61,456 nucleotides of DNA from Roseburia porci (GCF_009695765.1 NZ_VUNI01000019.1:1-61456); one strand, 5' to 3'; counted from the first letter of the stretch, positions 10,188 through 19,315 are shown. Notes: generated by a model from the letters alone, not told the origin. A program made the numbers and translations.

Positions 10188-11705
10188 ATGGAACTTGAAA
10201 TAAGCGTTGAAGATTTATTAAACAAAAGAAAAATAGAATCAGACCGCATAGAGTTTAAAACAGGATGGAATCCTGATGATATCTATCATAGTGTCTGTGC
10301 ATTTGCAAATGATTACAATAATGATGGTGGTGGCTATATTGTTGTAGGTGTTGAAGAAGAAAATGGAATTGCAAAGCGTCCGGTGAAAGGATTGCCAGAG
10401 TATATGCTGGATACAATTCAGAAAGAGATGGTAGGATATAATAATACAATATCCCCACCATATTTTCCACAAGGTATACCAGCAGAAGTAGATGGAAAAT
10501 GGATTTATGTCATTGTTGCCAGGACGGGACAACAGCGCCCATATAAGTCACCGGAGTATGTGACTAGTAAGAAAGACAAAAAATATAATTATTATATTCG
10601 ATATCTGACAAGCTCTGTTAAGGCAAATCTAGAGCAGGAACGTGAATTGATTAATATGTCCGACCAAACACCATTTGATTGCAGGGCAAATCACAAGGCA
10701 ACATTTGAAGATATTTCACCTGTGTTGTTGGAAGATCACTTGCGTAAGACTGGTAGTAAACTTGCAAAACAGGTAAGAGAGCGTGGCGTTGAGGAAATTC
10801 TCAATGATATGCAGCTTTTAGTAGGACCGCCGGAACTAAGATATATTCAGAATGTGGCACTAATGATGTTCTGTGAGCATCCGGAGAAATTTTTTGGATA
10901 CACTTATGTTCAAATGACATCATTTCCAAAGGGAAGTATAGAGAATCCAAGTATTAGTGAGGATTTTCCGAATATTACAGGTTCAGTTCCACAAATGATT
11001 CAGGCAACAATGGAACGTTTTCGTAATCTGTTTATACGGGAAAAGGTTATTAAAGTTCCAAATCAGATGGAGGCCTTAAGAATTTTTAATTATCCTTATC
11101 AGGCAATCGAGGAAGCAGTGGTAAATGCTTTTTATCACAGGGATTATATGTCATACGAGCCGGTTACCATAGAGATAGAGCCTGACTGCATAAACATCAT
11201 GAATTTTCCTGGTATTGACAGGTCAATTTCTGAAAAGACGATAGCAGAAGGAAAGAGATTTGTTTCAAGATATTATCGCAATAGGAGACTTGGCGAATTT
11301 TTAAAAGAGCTTGATTTATCAGAAGGTCATTCTTCCGGTATCCCAACTATACAGGAAGAACTTGAAAAGAATGGATCTCCAAGAGCGGAGTTTTTTACGG
11401 ATGAGGATAGACGAGCTATGAGAATAAGGATTCCGATTCATCCAGCGTTTTTAGAAAATAATGATGAAATTTCAGTATCGGATGGTTATGAAAAAGCGAC
11501 GAATAAATTATCTAAGAAAAAGATGGAGCAGTATGACAAAATCCTAAAGTTGATGGATGATGGCGACTGGCATAAGACTGCGGAAATTGCAGAGAATTTG
11601 GGGCTTAAGGATACCAGAACCAAAGAATTGTTGAAGGAATTGGTTGGACTTGAGAAGCTTGTTGATAACGGCAAAACAAAAGGCAAAATGTACAAATTAA
11701 AATAA
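10188..11705 (+). CDS. AlbA_2 (Schlafen-like) domain protein with C-terminal winged helix
   Basis: The 505-residue protein opens with the AlbA_2/AAA_4 core (IEFKTGWNPDD then FANDYNNDGGGYIVVGV, residues ~18-60). Its middle part carries the divergent HATPase-like segment EEAVVNAFYHRDY near 310 and GRGHS-like LSEGHSSGIPTI near 380. The end (residues ~440-505) is a winged helix. Such proteins are often labelled RecG-like helicase or transcriptional regulator; the real function is not settled, and the Schlafen-related core can be a nuclease. It has its own GGAGAGG ribosome binding site 80 bp after herA and ends at a strong terminator. Confidence 0.75.
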   Translation: MELEISVEDLLNKRKIESDRIEFKTGWNPDDIYHSVCAFANDYNNDGGGYIVVGVEEENGIAKRPVKGLPEYMLDTIQKEMVGYNNTISPPYFPQGIPAEVDGKWIYVIVARTGQQRPYKSPEYVTSKKDKKYNYYIRYLTSSVKANLEQERELINMSDQTPFDCRANHKATFEDISPVLLEDHLRKTGSKLAKQVRERGVEEILNDMQLLVGPPELRYIQNVALMMFCEHPEKFFGYTYVQMTSFPKGSIENPSISEDFPNITGSVPQMIQATMERFRNLFIREKVIKVPNQMEALRIFNYPYQAIEEAVVNAFYHRDYMSYEPVTIEIEPDCINIMNFPGIDRSISEKTIAEGKRFVSRYYRNRRLGEFLKELDLSEGHSSGIPTIQEELEKNGSPRAEFFTDEDRRAMRIRIPIHPAFLENNDEISVSDGYEKATNKLSKKKMEQYDKILKLMDDGDWHKTAEIAENLGLKDTRTKELLKELVGLEKLVDNGKTKGKMYKLK

Positions 11706-11735
11706 TTCGTCGCTAAAAAAGCGACGAAAAAAGCG
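11706..11735 (+). terminator. intrinsic terminator after the AlbA_2 gene
   Basis: TTCGTCGCT (11706-11714) and AGCGACGAA (11720-11728) form a perfect 9-bp stem, starting at the base after the stop codon. A further GCGACG copy follows. The A/T tract is rich but not a clean run of T. Confidence 0.6.
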
Positions 11736-11812
11736 ACGGAAAGCATAATTATTTTCAAAGTTAGATTAACTCCTAAGATTAAAAAGTAATAAATATACCG
11801 GGAGGAAGAACA

Positions 11813-12898
11813 GTGTCATTGATAAATGAGATGATTGAATTCGTTAAATCCATTAAAAGCATTGTCAAAATAAGTTGGATTGGTATGGCAATAATAATAT
11901 TGTTGCTTATCTTTTTTCTAATTGTGAAATGGATACTAGGTAAATATAAAAAAGGAAAAAGTATCATAAAAGAAAATTTCAAAGAGTTTTGGAATGATCT
12001 AATAAATTTAAAAAGATGGCAAAAGGTGATACTAGTAATAGGAGGAGTGATTTTCTGTGTATTAATATTTGGAGTTTGTTATTGGATTAAAAAGCCTAAT
12101 CCATATCAGGAAATTGCAATATTGAATAATCAGAACGAAGTTATTTATCCTATTGGCGTAGATATCCTAAATGAAAGAAAGGTAGGAGATTTTACTTTTT
12201 TTAGATATAATACGACAGAAATGATTGGGGACGATGTTATTACATATCCAGCATTGTATAAATGGAAGGAAGGAAAATTAGCAGAACGTATAAGTGAAGG
12301 TGCTTGTCCTCATTTTGAGGTAGTAAAAAATAGTGTTATATATCTAAATTCCACATTGGTAGATTCTTCCCATGGACAACTGTATGTTGCTAGACCAGAT
12401 GGAATAAATGAAAGAGTTATGGAAGAGGAGCTATATGATTTTTCAGTTGATGATGAATATATTTATTTTTCATATTGTTTTGATACGGTTGGCGTTGGGC
12501 TGGAGGGACATGCTTTACATAGAATGGATTTGAATGGTGATAATATAATTACAGTAGCTTACGAATTATCTTGTCCAAGTTTACAGGGCAGTCATTATAA
12601 CATCAGAATAGAAGATGGATGGGCAATATATTCAAACTATAAAATACAAATTGGAAATCAGGCAGATGGATTAGAAAAGGTGGTTTTATTAGACAGCACA
12701 GATGAAGATTGGATATATTACACATCAAATATGCTAATAAAAGCTAAACCGGATGGAACTGAGCAAGTGGTTTTGGATGGTGTAGATGATTTCTGGTATC
12801 AAATTGATAAAATTGAGGGCGGATGGATATATTATCAAAAAGGAAATGATAAATATAAAATAGATATTAATGGAAACAATAAGGTAAAGATTGAGTAA
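11813..12898 (+). CDS. DUF5050-like membrane protein
   Basis: The 361-residue protein starts with GTG behind GGAGGAAG. It has two hydrophobic spans (residues ~20-40 and ~66-88) and then a long soluble region with beta-propeller-like repeats (LYVARPDGINERV, LHRMDLNGDN, KAKPDGTEQVV, YKIDINGNNKV), the pattern of DUF5050 extracellular sensor-like proteins. It would be anchored in the membrane with the repeat domain outside. Its role next to the defence genes is unknown. Confidence 0.65.
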   Translation: MSLINEMIEFVKSIKSIVKISWIGMAIIILLLIFFLIVKWILGKYKKGKSIIKENFKEFWNDLINLKRWQKVILVIGGVIFCVLIFGVCYWIKKPNPYQEIAILNNQNEVIYPIGVDILNERKVGDFTFFRYNTTEMIGDDVITYPALYKWKEGKLAERISEGACPHFEVVKNSVIYLNSTLVDSSHGQLYVARPDGINERVMEEELYDFSVDDEYIYFSYCFDTVGVGLEGHALHRMDLNGDNIITVAYELSCPSLQGSHYNIRIEDGWAIYSNYKIQIGNQADGLEKVVLLDSTDEDWIYYTSNMLIKAKPDGTEQVVLDGVDDFWYQIDKIEGGWIYYQKGNDKYKIDINGNNKVKIE

Positions 12899-12930
12899 TA
12901 GCTTAAGTGAATAACAGTACATAGAATGAG

Positions 12931-13352
12931 TTGGTGGGGCTTGCAGATGCTGAAGGTGATGGACAACTCATTGCATTTATTCGTATAGGAAATGAAAGCG
13001 TTCCGGCAACTCCCTCACAGCTAAGAGAATTGGTGCTTCGTGGTAGCGGCGAAAGTTACGATAGTCTGAAATCAAGATATGATTTTGATAATATGTTCTT
13101 TCTAATTATGCAATACATGCAAACGAAGAGAAAATTCAAGGTGATACCCAAGATGATACTCAAGGTGATACCCAAGATGATACTGAAGAAAAAATCATCA
13201 AAATGATAAAGGAAAATCCGCAAGTATCAACGGCAGATATGGCCAAGGAATTAAAAATTGGAATTGCAACAGTAAAACGAAAAATCAAAAAAATGTCTAA
13301 TGTATCATATGTCGGAAGTGGTTACAGTGGACACTGGGAGATTAACGGATAG
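12931..13352 (+). pseudogene. frameshifted fragment of a second AlbA_2-type protein
   Basis: The first 68 codons (AFIRIGNESVPATPSQLREL, then YDSLKSRYDFDNM) match the end of the AlbA_2 domain of Schlafen-like regulators. The frame is lost near 13130. In the next frame the sequence continues as GDTQDDT repeats, then a winged helix (EEKIIKMIKENPQVSTADMA and IGIATVKRKIKKM) to a stop at 13352. The start of the domain, the middle ATPase-like part and a proper start codon are missing. A tandem duplication (GGTGATACCCAAGATGATACT, twice) sits at the shift. It is a decayed relative of the gene at 10188. Confidence 0.7.
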
Positions 13353-13628
13353 AAAGTGCATTATATTATTCAAGCTATGAAAAGAGAAAAAATTGCTGCT
13401 GCTGAAGAAACCAGGCATGCAGCAAGATGGTATTTGAAAAAATAGTTTTTGAGCTAAATTAGTTCAAGTAATTATATTTTAGTCCAAGATGAAAGAAGAA
13501 AATGCTGATAAACAGAGGTTTTTCTTCTTGAACTAAAGATGAAATTAGCTCAAGAGTGAAACAAATAAGTCGAAGAAATAATATTAGAAATGTGTGAATC
13601 AGGTGGCATCCAAGAGTATTCGGGAGTT

Positions 13629-13780
13629 AGTCTCAACGAAGTCTCATGAGATTTGAGACTTGGTGAGACTACATAATATGGATGAAAAGCGATAAAATCG
13701 GCATTGGTGGTTGAATTGTATGAGTACAGTCTCAAGTCAGTCTCATTTTTGACACTGTTTGTTGAGACTAACATGAGACT
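13629..13780. repeat. eight-copy AGTCTCA/TGAGACT operator-like array
   Basis: AGTCTCA occurs at 13629, 13640, 13728 and 13739, and its inverse TGAGACT at 13654, 13664, 13763 and 13774. Each cluster is two forward then two inverted words, with 10-11 bp steps inside each pair. The second cluster ends one base before the GAGGAGG ribosome binding site of the next gene. Helical phasing suggests a cooperative protein-binding site; the folded RNA could also block translation. Confidence 0.6.
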
Positions 13781-13796
13781 GAGGAGGTTTAAAATC

Positions 13797-14120
13797 ATGG
13801 ACATAAGCAAAAAAGATTGGAAATTATTTCGAGAAAGATTATCAGACTGGCAGGAAAACTATATGAAAGGTCTTGTCAAAGAGTATGTGGATTTTCTGAA
13901 TGATGATACAAAGCATGCATCAGAGAAATTCTGGGAACTGGAAAAGCGGATAAAGGAAGATAAGCATCATCCTGGAGTTATTATGGAGATGAGCAAGTCA
14001 GAGGCAATATGGGATATTGTTCGTCTTATAAGACTGAAGGTGGTTACATATGATGATTTATCAGAATTCAGTGACGAATTGCAGCAGGAAGTAAAAAGAA
14101 TACTTGAGATGAGCAGGTGA
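13797..14120 (+). CDS. small conserved hypothetical protein of mobile elements
   Basis: The 107-residue helical protein (MDISKKDWKLFRERLSDWQE, then DKFWELEK-like and HHPGV) belongs to a short family common beside Lachnospiraceae mobile elements; I know no proven function. The ATG at 13797 is chosen because GAGGAGG lies 9 bp before it; the frame is open further upstream, but through the operator array. Its end overlaps the next gene by 4 bp (GTGA), so the two form a unit. Confidence 0.65.
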   Translation: MDISKKDWKLFRERLSDWQENYMKGLVKEYVDFLNDDTKHASEKFWELEKRIKEDKHHPGVIMEMSKSEAIWDIVRLIRLKVVTYDDLSEFSDELQQEVKRILEMSR

Positions 14121-14710
14121 TACATATGGAGATTGGTGCAACAAAATCAGTTCAAGAGCGATTAAAAACAACAAAGATTGATGAAATAAAAGGTGCTTCA
14201 CTTGTGTTTTGCTGGGATACACATTTGACGAAAATAAAAGGAAGAAATGTCCTGTTTATTGTAAATGCCAGCAATCGCTACACAATAGCAATGACCGATA
14301 TCGAACCAAGAAATTGGAAGTATTATACATTGTATATCAGCCGTGTGATTCATGGTGTGATGCAGCAGATGGGATATTCCGAAAGTCAGATAGATCAATA
14401 TTTTCAAATGTCTGGTGATATGTCTGTAACAAAGACTCATGGTAAAAAATCTGTTGGTGGCATTAATAGAATGGTAACGGATGCTCAGTATTTTGATAAG
14501 AAACTGGAGAAAGATACAAAATACCAGTGGGAACTGAGCGAGTATCTTAACAGAGATATTTGCCAGCCTGAGGGATTCGATGCATATGGATATCCAAGTG
14601 AGCTTTTTAAAATAGACATGGAACGCATTGGAATTGTGCCTAAGAGAAATCCAGCAAAGGTGATTGATTTCAGCCAATATATAGAAAATAATCGTGGTAC
14701 TACTGATTAG
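14117..14710 (+). CDS. DUF6933-like hypothetical protein
   Basis: The 197-residue protein resembles the DUF6933 family: TTKIDEIKGASLVFCWDTHL, then GRNVLFIVNASNRYTIAM and a C-terminal YGYPSELF region. The start is GTG at 14117, overlapping the upstream stop, or ATG at 14126. It is translationally coupled to the 107-residue gene and shares the AGTCTCA-array promoter region. Function unknown; a toxin-antitoxin-like or regulatory pair is possible but unproven. Confidence 0.6.
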   Translation: MIHMEIGATKSVQERLKTTKIDEIKGASLVFCWDTHLTKIKGRNVLFIVNASNRYTIAMTDIEPRNWKYYTLYISRVIHGVMQQMGYSESQIDQYFQMSGDMSVTKTHGKKSVGGINRMVTDAQYFDKKLEKDTKYQWELSEYLNRDICQPEGFDAYGYPSELFKIDMERIGIVPKRNPAKVIDFSQYIENNRGTTD

Positions 14711-14725
14711 TACCACAAAACTTTT
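14694..14725 (+). terminator. terminator overlapping the stop codon
   Basis: GTGGTACT (14694-14701) and AGTACCAC (14709-14716) form a perfect stem around the stop codon, followed by ACAAAACTTTTT. Confidence 0.5.
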
Positions 14726-14995
14726 TGTTGCAGAAACAGTAGTTTGAGATTATAATTTTTATAGGTGAACTTGCAAACCAACAGATGATTATTCTTTGAA
14801 TAGTCAAATGACCTGCAAGCCACCGTAACTACACACAATAATGAAAAAAATAGCTGGTACTGGATTGGTACTAAAAGTGTGTGAAACGAAAAATAATGTG
14901 TGGAAAAACCTTTGTTTTCAAAATTATACAGTATAGAAAACGAACTAAAACGAATCAAAATCACATCAAACTTTGCGAGTTTGAGTAATAAACAC

Positions 14996-15040
14996 AGCTT
15001 CAGAAACAGCGAAAACAAGCCGTTTCTGGAGCTTTTTTCT
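14996..15040 (+). terminator. terminator at the left end of element 1
   Basis: AGCTTCAGAAAC (14996-15007) pairs with GTTTCTGGAGCT (15022-15033) with one G-U, followed by a T run. It lies between the putative attachment word and the first TGATACC repeats. The interval from here to the xis gene (15041-15679, about 640 bp) holds TGATACC/AAGGTATT repeats and AT-rich sequence; I see no convincing gene in it. Confidence 0.6.
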
Positions 15041-15679
15041 TTTCACTGATACCTATATGATACCTGTTTGTGCAGTACCGGACATATTCTGGAATACTGC
15101 AAAAGGTATTTAAGGTATTTCTATTTCTTACAAATCTTTTTCTTTTCAAAATTTCCCATTTTATAAAATTCGTAATAATACTACGACTTTTATTTCAAAA
15201 TTCGGAATATCTCTCGGTTTTAATTAGCTTTTTGATAATTTATCATTTTATGTGTGAGAGAAATCAACTGCCACTAAGTTGGGCAGTAACTCCTACTGTA
15301 TATACCTTAAAAAGCATATATAGAAACAGATATTATGGTAAGGGAGCGTATTTTGTCCCCAAAGGGAGCCAGAGAGTACATTCTCAATCGTTGGATTGGG
15401 AGGTAAGCTTTACAGAGAAGACATGAGAACATATTGTTTGCATTTTACCAGTGAAAGAGAACAGATAGTTCCTAAAATTAATTTGGTGACTGCTTTATAA
15501 TCTGATCATGGAAGTAGTGCAAAAGACTTTGGAGCAAAAAATAGTCCTACGAAGGCTACTTTTTATGAAAAGATCGTCCTGAGAAGTCGAGAAGGGAGTT
15601 TTGAAATGCGCTATCATATTTATGGAAGGCAAATTTGAGATACATACCGGTACAGCCGGGGAAAGGAGGTGAACCACCT

Positions 15680-15865
15680 ATGGAAAAGAAGATTTTTTAC
15701 AATGTAGACGAGGTGGCAGAAATGCTGTCCATATCCCGTTCACACGGATACAAGATTATCCGCGAGTTAAACCATGAGCTTCAGGAAAAGGGATACAGAA
15801 CCATTACGGGTAAGGTTAGCTGTAAGTATTTTGACGAGAAGTTCTATGGTTTGCAAACAGCTTAA
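15680..15865 (+). CDS. excisionase-like HTH protein
   Basis: The 61-residue protein has the MerR/Xis-type winged helix of Tn916-like excisionases (FYNVDEVAEMLSISRSHGYK, then FDEKFYG at the end). AAAGGAGGT lies 10 bp before the ATG at 15680. It lies 18 bp before the integrase gene, as usual for integrative elements; excisionases bend the attachment DNA and direct the integrase to excise. A paralogue of similar size opens element 2. Confidence 0.8.
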   Translation: MEKKIFYNVDEVAEMLSISRSHGYKIIRELNHELQEKGYRTITGKVSCKYFDEKFYGLQTA

Positions 15866-15883
15866 GGAAGGAGAGTGAAGCAA

Positions 15884-16993
15884 ATGGCTGCTTACAAGGA
15901 TGAAGAGAGGGGAACATGGTATGTTTCCTTTCACTACAATGATTGGACAGGCAAGAACAGAAGGAAGCTGAAAAGAGGTTTTAAGACCCGTAAGGAGGCA
16001 CTGGAGTGGGAGCAGAAGTTCCGACTCCAGCAGGCAACCAGTCTGGATATGGATTTCGGTTCTTTTTACAGGATTTATGAGGATGACCTTAAGCCAAAGC
16101 TGAAACTGAATACCTGGAAGACGAAGGATACCATATTCCGCAACAGGATTTTGCCGTATTTCAAGGATAAGAAGATGAATGAGATCAGTCCGGCTGACAT
16201 TATCAAATGGCAGAATGCGATTATGAAACTTAAAACACCAGATGGAAAGCCGTTTAAGCCAACTTATCTGAAAACCATTCAGTCGGAGCTTTCGGCACTG
16301 TTTAACCATGCCATAAGATTTTATAATCTGCTGGATAATCCTGTGAAGAAAGCTGGAACCATCGGAAAGGGAAAAGCGGATGAAATGGAATTCTGGACGG
16401 AGGAGGAATATCTGAAATTTATAGAACAGGTAAAGGATAAATCCGTATCTTATTATGCGTTTCAGGTGCTTTACTGGTGTGGTTTAAGAAGTGGAGAACT
16501 GCTTGCACTTACTGCAGCGGATATTGATGTGGAAGGTAAGGTGATACACATTAATAAATCCTACCAGAGAATTGACGGAGAGGATATCATCACTGATCCG
16601 AAGACACCGAAAAGCAGGCGGGATATTGTTATGCCGGATTTTCTGGCTGAGGAAATGAAAGAGTATCTTTCAAGCCTGTATGGTTTCACAAGAGACAACA
16701 GAATATTTATGATTACCAAATCTTATCTGCACAAGGAAATGACCAGAGGCGCAAAAAAGGCAGGCGTAAAGCGTATTACAATTCACGGCTTAAGACATTC
16801 GCATATTTCATATCTGATTAACAGAGGCTTTTCGGCAGTTGCCATTGGTAACAGGGTAGGGCATGAAAGCCAAAGTATTACCTTTCATTACGCCCATATG
16901 TTTCCAACGGAACAGCAGGAGATGGCTGAAGTACTTAACCGTGAATTTTGTGAAAGAACAGGCAGTTTGGAGAAAGGAGATGACGATATATGA
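15884..16993 (+). CDS. int: tyrosine recombinase (Tn916-type integrase)
   Basis: This 369-residue integrase has an N-terminal arm-binding domain (AAYKDEERGTWYVSFHYNDW), a core-binding SAM-like domain (residues ~60-165) and a catalytic domain with all conserved residues: R in CGLRSGELLAL, HxxR in IHGLRHSHISYL, H in VGHESQSI, and the nucleophile Y in FHYAHMFP. GTG at 15875 sits too close to GGAG; ATG at 15884 is better. It overlaps the next gene by 4 bp (ATGA). Confidence 0.92.
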   Translation: MAAYKDEERGTWYVSFHYNDWTGKNRRKLKRGFKTRKEALEWEQKFRLQQATSLDMDFGSFYRIYEDDLKPKLKLNTWKTKDTIFRNRILPYFKDKKMNEISPADIIKWQNAIMKLKTPDGKPFKPTYLKTIQSELSALFNHAIRFYNLLDNPVKKAGTIGKGKADEMEFWTEEEYLKFIEQVKDKSVSYYAFQVLYWCGLRSGELLALTAADIDVEGKVIHINKSYQRIDGEDIITDPKTPKSRRDIVMPDFLAEEMKEYLSSLYGFTRDNRIFMITKSYLHKEMTRGAKKAGVKRITIHGLRHSHISYLINRGFSAVAIGNRVGHESQSITFHYAHMFPTEQQEMAEVLNREFCERTGSLEKGDDDI

Positions 16994-17388
16994 GCAACAT
17001 TCATAAATATCCTACCATAAGTTTCCGTATATCTGACAGGGACAGAAGAGAAATTGAAGCCAGGATAAAAGCAAGCGGGATGCTTAAGAAGGATTATTTT
17101 ACCCGTTCCTGCATTTATAACAGGATATGCGTGGTGGGTAAGAAAGAAACAGTTTGCCGGCTGGTGGAATGCGTAAGGCAGATGCAAGAGGATATGCACA
17201 TTCTGGCTGATGAACTATATAGGGATGGACGGATAAAAGGAAAATGTTCTCCCGTGGATGGTAGAGAATATGATGAACTGGGTGAACTTGCATTTGATTA
17301 TGTGGCAATGTTAAATGCAGTCATTGCAGTGCTTGACGGAGCAAAATATCTGTGGGAAAACACGGATGAAAAACAGCCCCATGCATAA
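16990..17388 (+). CDS. ribbon-helix-helix, MobC-like accessory protein
   Basis: The 132-residue protein begins with a beta strand-helix-helix pattern (YPTISFRISDRDRREIEARI, then KKDYFTRSCI), as in plasmid relaxosome accessory proteins. It probably binds oriT DNA or represses its operon. It is coupled to int by a 4-bp overlap. A counterpart follows the integrase in element 2 (28775), so the xis-int-RHH order is shared by both elements. Confidence 0.6.
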   Translation: MSNIHKYPTISFRISDRDRREIEARIKASGMLKKDYFTRSCIYNRICVVGKKETVCRLVECVRQMQEDMHILADELYRDGRIKGKCSPVDGREYDELGELAFDYVAMLNAVIAVLDGAKYLWENTDEKQPHA

Positions 17389-17400
17389 ACACAGGGCTGT
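17373..17400 (+). terminator. weak hairpin at the end of the RHH gene
   Basis: ACAGCCC (17373-17379) and GGGCTGT (17394-17400) form a 7-bp stem around the stop codon. No T run follows, so termination is doubtful. Confidence 0.3.
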
Positions 17401-17501
17401 AAGCCATAGGCAAAAGCAGAGCCTTTGCTATATGTACTTCGCAACTACAGTATAACAGAAGGCTCCGCAAATTTACACAATATTTTTAGCGGAGGAAGAA
17501 C

Positions 17502-18470
17502 ATGGAGGAACAGATACAACTTAAGATGATACAGCTGTCGCAGGTTGAAACACAGATGGTCAGATGGCTATGGTATCCATTTATACCATATGGAAAACTC
17601 ACCATTATTCAAGGTGATCCGGGAGACGGGAAATCAACTTTTATATTAAATATAGCCGCAATGCTGTCAAAAGGGCAGGGATTTGATACTGACATGGAGC
17701 AGGGAAATCCCGTGAATGTCATATACCAGACGGCAGAGGACGGACTTGCAGACACGGTAAAGCCAAGACTGGAGTCAGCTGGAGCGGACTGCACCAGAAT
17801 ATCCATCATAGATGAGAGCGAAAAGTCAGTATCCATGACGGATGACAGACTGGAGCAGGCAATCAGAAAGGAAAATGCAGGGCTTCTGATATTAGACCCG
17901 ATACAGGCATATCTTGGCTGTGGTACGGATATGAACAGGGCAAATGAGGCAAGGGAAATGACCAAAAAGCTTGGTAGCATCGCAGAGAGGACAGGCTGTG
18001 CAATTGTTCTTATCGGTCACATGAATAAGGGCTCCGGTGCAAAGGCGGCATACAGAGGTATGGGTTCCATTGACTTTTATGCCGTGGCACGAAGTGTGTT
18101 GCTTGTGGGAAGAATTGAAGGTCAGCCAAACATGCGTGCCGTGGTGCAGATAAAAAATAACCTCTCGGCATTCGGACATTCCAAGGCATTTGAACTGACG
18201 GAGGAAGGTTTTCGGTGGATTGGAGATTATGAAATAACTGCTGACGAAATTCTTGGCGGCATAGCACCCAAAGCGTGCAAGATTGACATGGCAAAGCAAT
18301 TTCTTCAGGAGCTTGCACATTCCAAGAATCTGATAATGAGTAATGAGATTCTTGAACTGGCGGCGCAGGAAGGGATTTCAAAGAGAACGCTGGAAAACGC
18401 AAAAAAGGAGCTTGGAATTAAGGCAAAACGGATTAACGGAAGCTGGTATTGGGATCTGCACAAAGATTAA
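17502..18470 (+). CDS. RepA-like AAA_25 ATPase, probable replication helicase
   Basis: The 322-residue protein has Walker A GDPGDGKST near residue 38, Walker B LLILDPIQAYLG near 128, and the RecA-fold helicase pattern VLIGHMNKGSGAKAAYRGMG near 168. This matches hexameric replicative helicases of RepA/RSF1010 type. The C-terminal ~60 residues form a winged helix (SNEILELAAQEGISKRTLEN). GGAGGAAG precedes the ATG. It may unwind the element during replication after excision or mobilization. Confidence 0.8.
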   Translation: MEEQIQLKMIQLSQVETQMVRWLWYPFIPYGKLTIIQGDPGDGKSTFILNIAAMLSKGQGFDTDMEQGNPVNVIYQTAEDGLADTVKPRLESAGADCTRISIIDESEKSVSMTDDRLEQAIRKENAGLLILDPIQAYLGCGTDMNRANEAREMTKKLGSIAERTGCAIVLIGHMNKGSGAKAAYRGMGSIDFYAVARSVLLVGRIEGQPNMRAVVQIKNNLSAFGHSKAFELTEEGFRWIGDYEITADEILGGIAPKACKIDMAKQFLQELAHSKNLIMSNEILELAAQEGISKRTLENAKKELGIKAKRINGSWYWDLHKD

Positions 18471-18480
18471 TAAAGTAACA

Positions 18481-18558
18481 CCGCAACATTGCAGAGTGTC
18501 AGACGTTGCATTCTTAGACTGCAAGGTTGCAAAATACAAAGACACTGCGATGTTGCGG
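18481..18558. repeat. inverted repeat with TTGCA words, candidate replication site
   Basis: CCGCAACATTGCAGAGTGTC (18481-18500) is mirrored by GACACTGCGATGTTGCGG (18541-18558), with two differences. Between the arms are further TTGCA/TGCAA words. It lies right after the helicase gene; it may be an origin, an attenuator for tnpV, or a regulatory RNA. Confidence 0.45.
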
Positions 18559-18584
18559 TCTTAAACCGGAAAGGAAGGATTATT

Positions 18585-18956
18585 ATGACAACATTTGAAA
18601 GACTGGGAATTGAATATAAAGAGATTGACGGGTTGCTGTATCCTGTTTTATCCGTAAGTGAGGAGACTGTTAAGCCGATTCATATAGGAAAATACGGACG
18701 AATGTGGATTGATTTTATAAAAACGGAACATCCGGGCAGATACAGAAATCTTGTGAGGTTCGGACGACTGTGGAATAAGGCAGCGGAGATTGATGAGGAG
18801 GCACATGAGCTGTTGGAGACAATCGAAAATAAGTGGTTGAACAGTCATAAGCCAAAGAACAGGCAATCGTTTTGGGAGATGTATCAGTTGCGGACACAGG
18901 CGAGGATGATGGCAGAGGAGGCTGTACTGCACCAGATGATAAGGCAGTATCATTAA
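18585..18956 (+). CDS. TnpV family protein
   Basis: The 123-residue protein matches the TnpV pattern of mobile elements (FERLGIEYKEIDGLLYPVLS, then YGRMWIDFIKTEHPGRY, and a C-terminal AEEAVLHQMIRQYH). Its function is unknown. The ATG at 18585 has AAGGAAGG before it; the frame is open further upstream but only through the inverted-repeat region. Confidence 0.75.
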   Translation: MTTFERLGIEYKEIDGLLYPVLSVSEETVKPIHIGKYGRMWIDFIKTEHPGRYRNLVRFGRLWNKAAEIDEEAHELLETIENKWLNSHKPKNRQSFWEMYQLRTQARMMAEEAVLHQMIRQYH

Positions 18957-18979
18957 ACGTCGGAATATCCGTTATAAAA

Positions 18980-19290
18980 GGTGTGACAAAAGGGAGTCAA
19001 AATGCAAAAGGTGAGTCAAAAAGTGGAGTCAGAATCCAAAAGGTGCTCCACAAAGTGACGCACCTGTGCTCAGAGTATTTAATGAGGTGCGTCACATTTT
19101 GACTCACCTTTTGAAAAAGTGCGTCATTTTTTGGAGTACTTTTCATAAAAGTGCGTCACTTTTTGACACACCTATATGAAGATATGCAGATATATATTAC
19201 CCTCGGAGAGCCCCCGATGTTTTGGCTTGCCAAAACTGCTAGGGGGTTATCATCTGTGGCAGAGCAAAGATGATAACAGCATCTCCGTGA
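18980..19290. other. structured oriT region of element 1
   Basis: This gene-free stretch is packed with nested inverted repeats: a 16-bp perfect pair starting AAAAGGTGAGTC (19006-19021 with 19097-19112), an 11-bp perfect pair GTGACGCACCT (19055-19065 with 19085-19095), and GTGGAG/CTCCAC. Nearest the relaxase is the hairpin GTTTTGGC-TT-GCCAAAAC (19219-19236), followed by TGCTAGGGGGTTATC. Hairpin plus TAGNGNG/TTA is the layout of MOBV nick regions (pMV158 has TAGTGTG/TTA). TTATCATCT (19247-19255) and AGATGATAA (19268-19276) form a further pair. Confidence 0.65.
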
Positions 19291-19315
19291 GAGGTTACAG
19301 ATAAGGAGGAGTTGC

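Noticed and set aside
13377-13445. Short frame of 22 codons after the AlbA_2 pseudogene
   Set aside because: Too short, no ribosome binding site and no recognisable similarity.
15070-15426. 118-codon open frame upstream of the first xis gene
   Set aside because: No ribosome binding site, very hydrophobic AT-driven composition, and it begins inside the attachment-site repeats; most likely a chance frame.
15509-15583. 24-codon frame with ATG before the first xis gene
   Set aside because: No supporting ribosome binding site or conservation that I can recognise.
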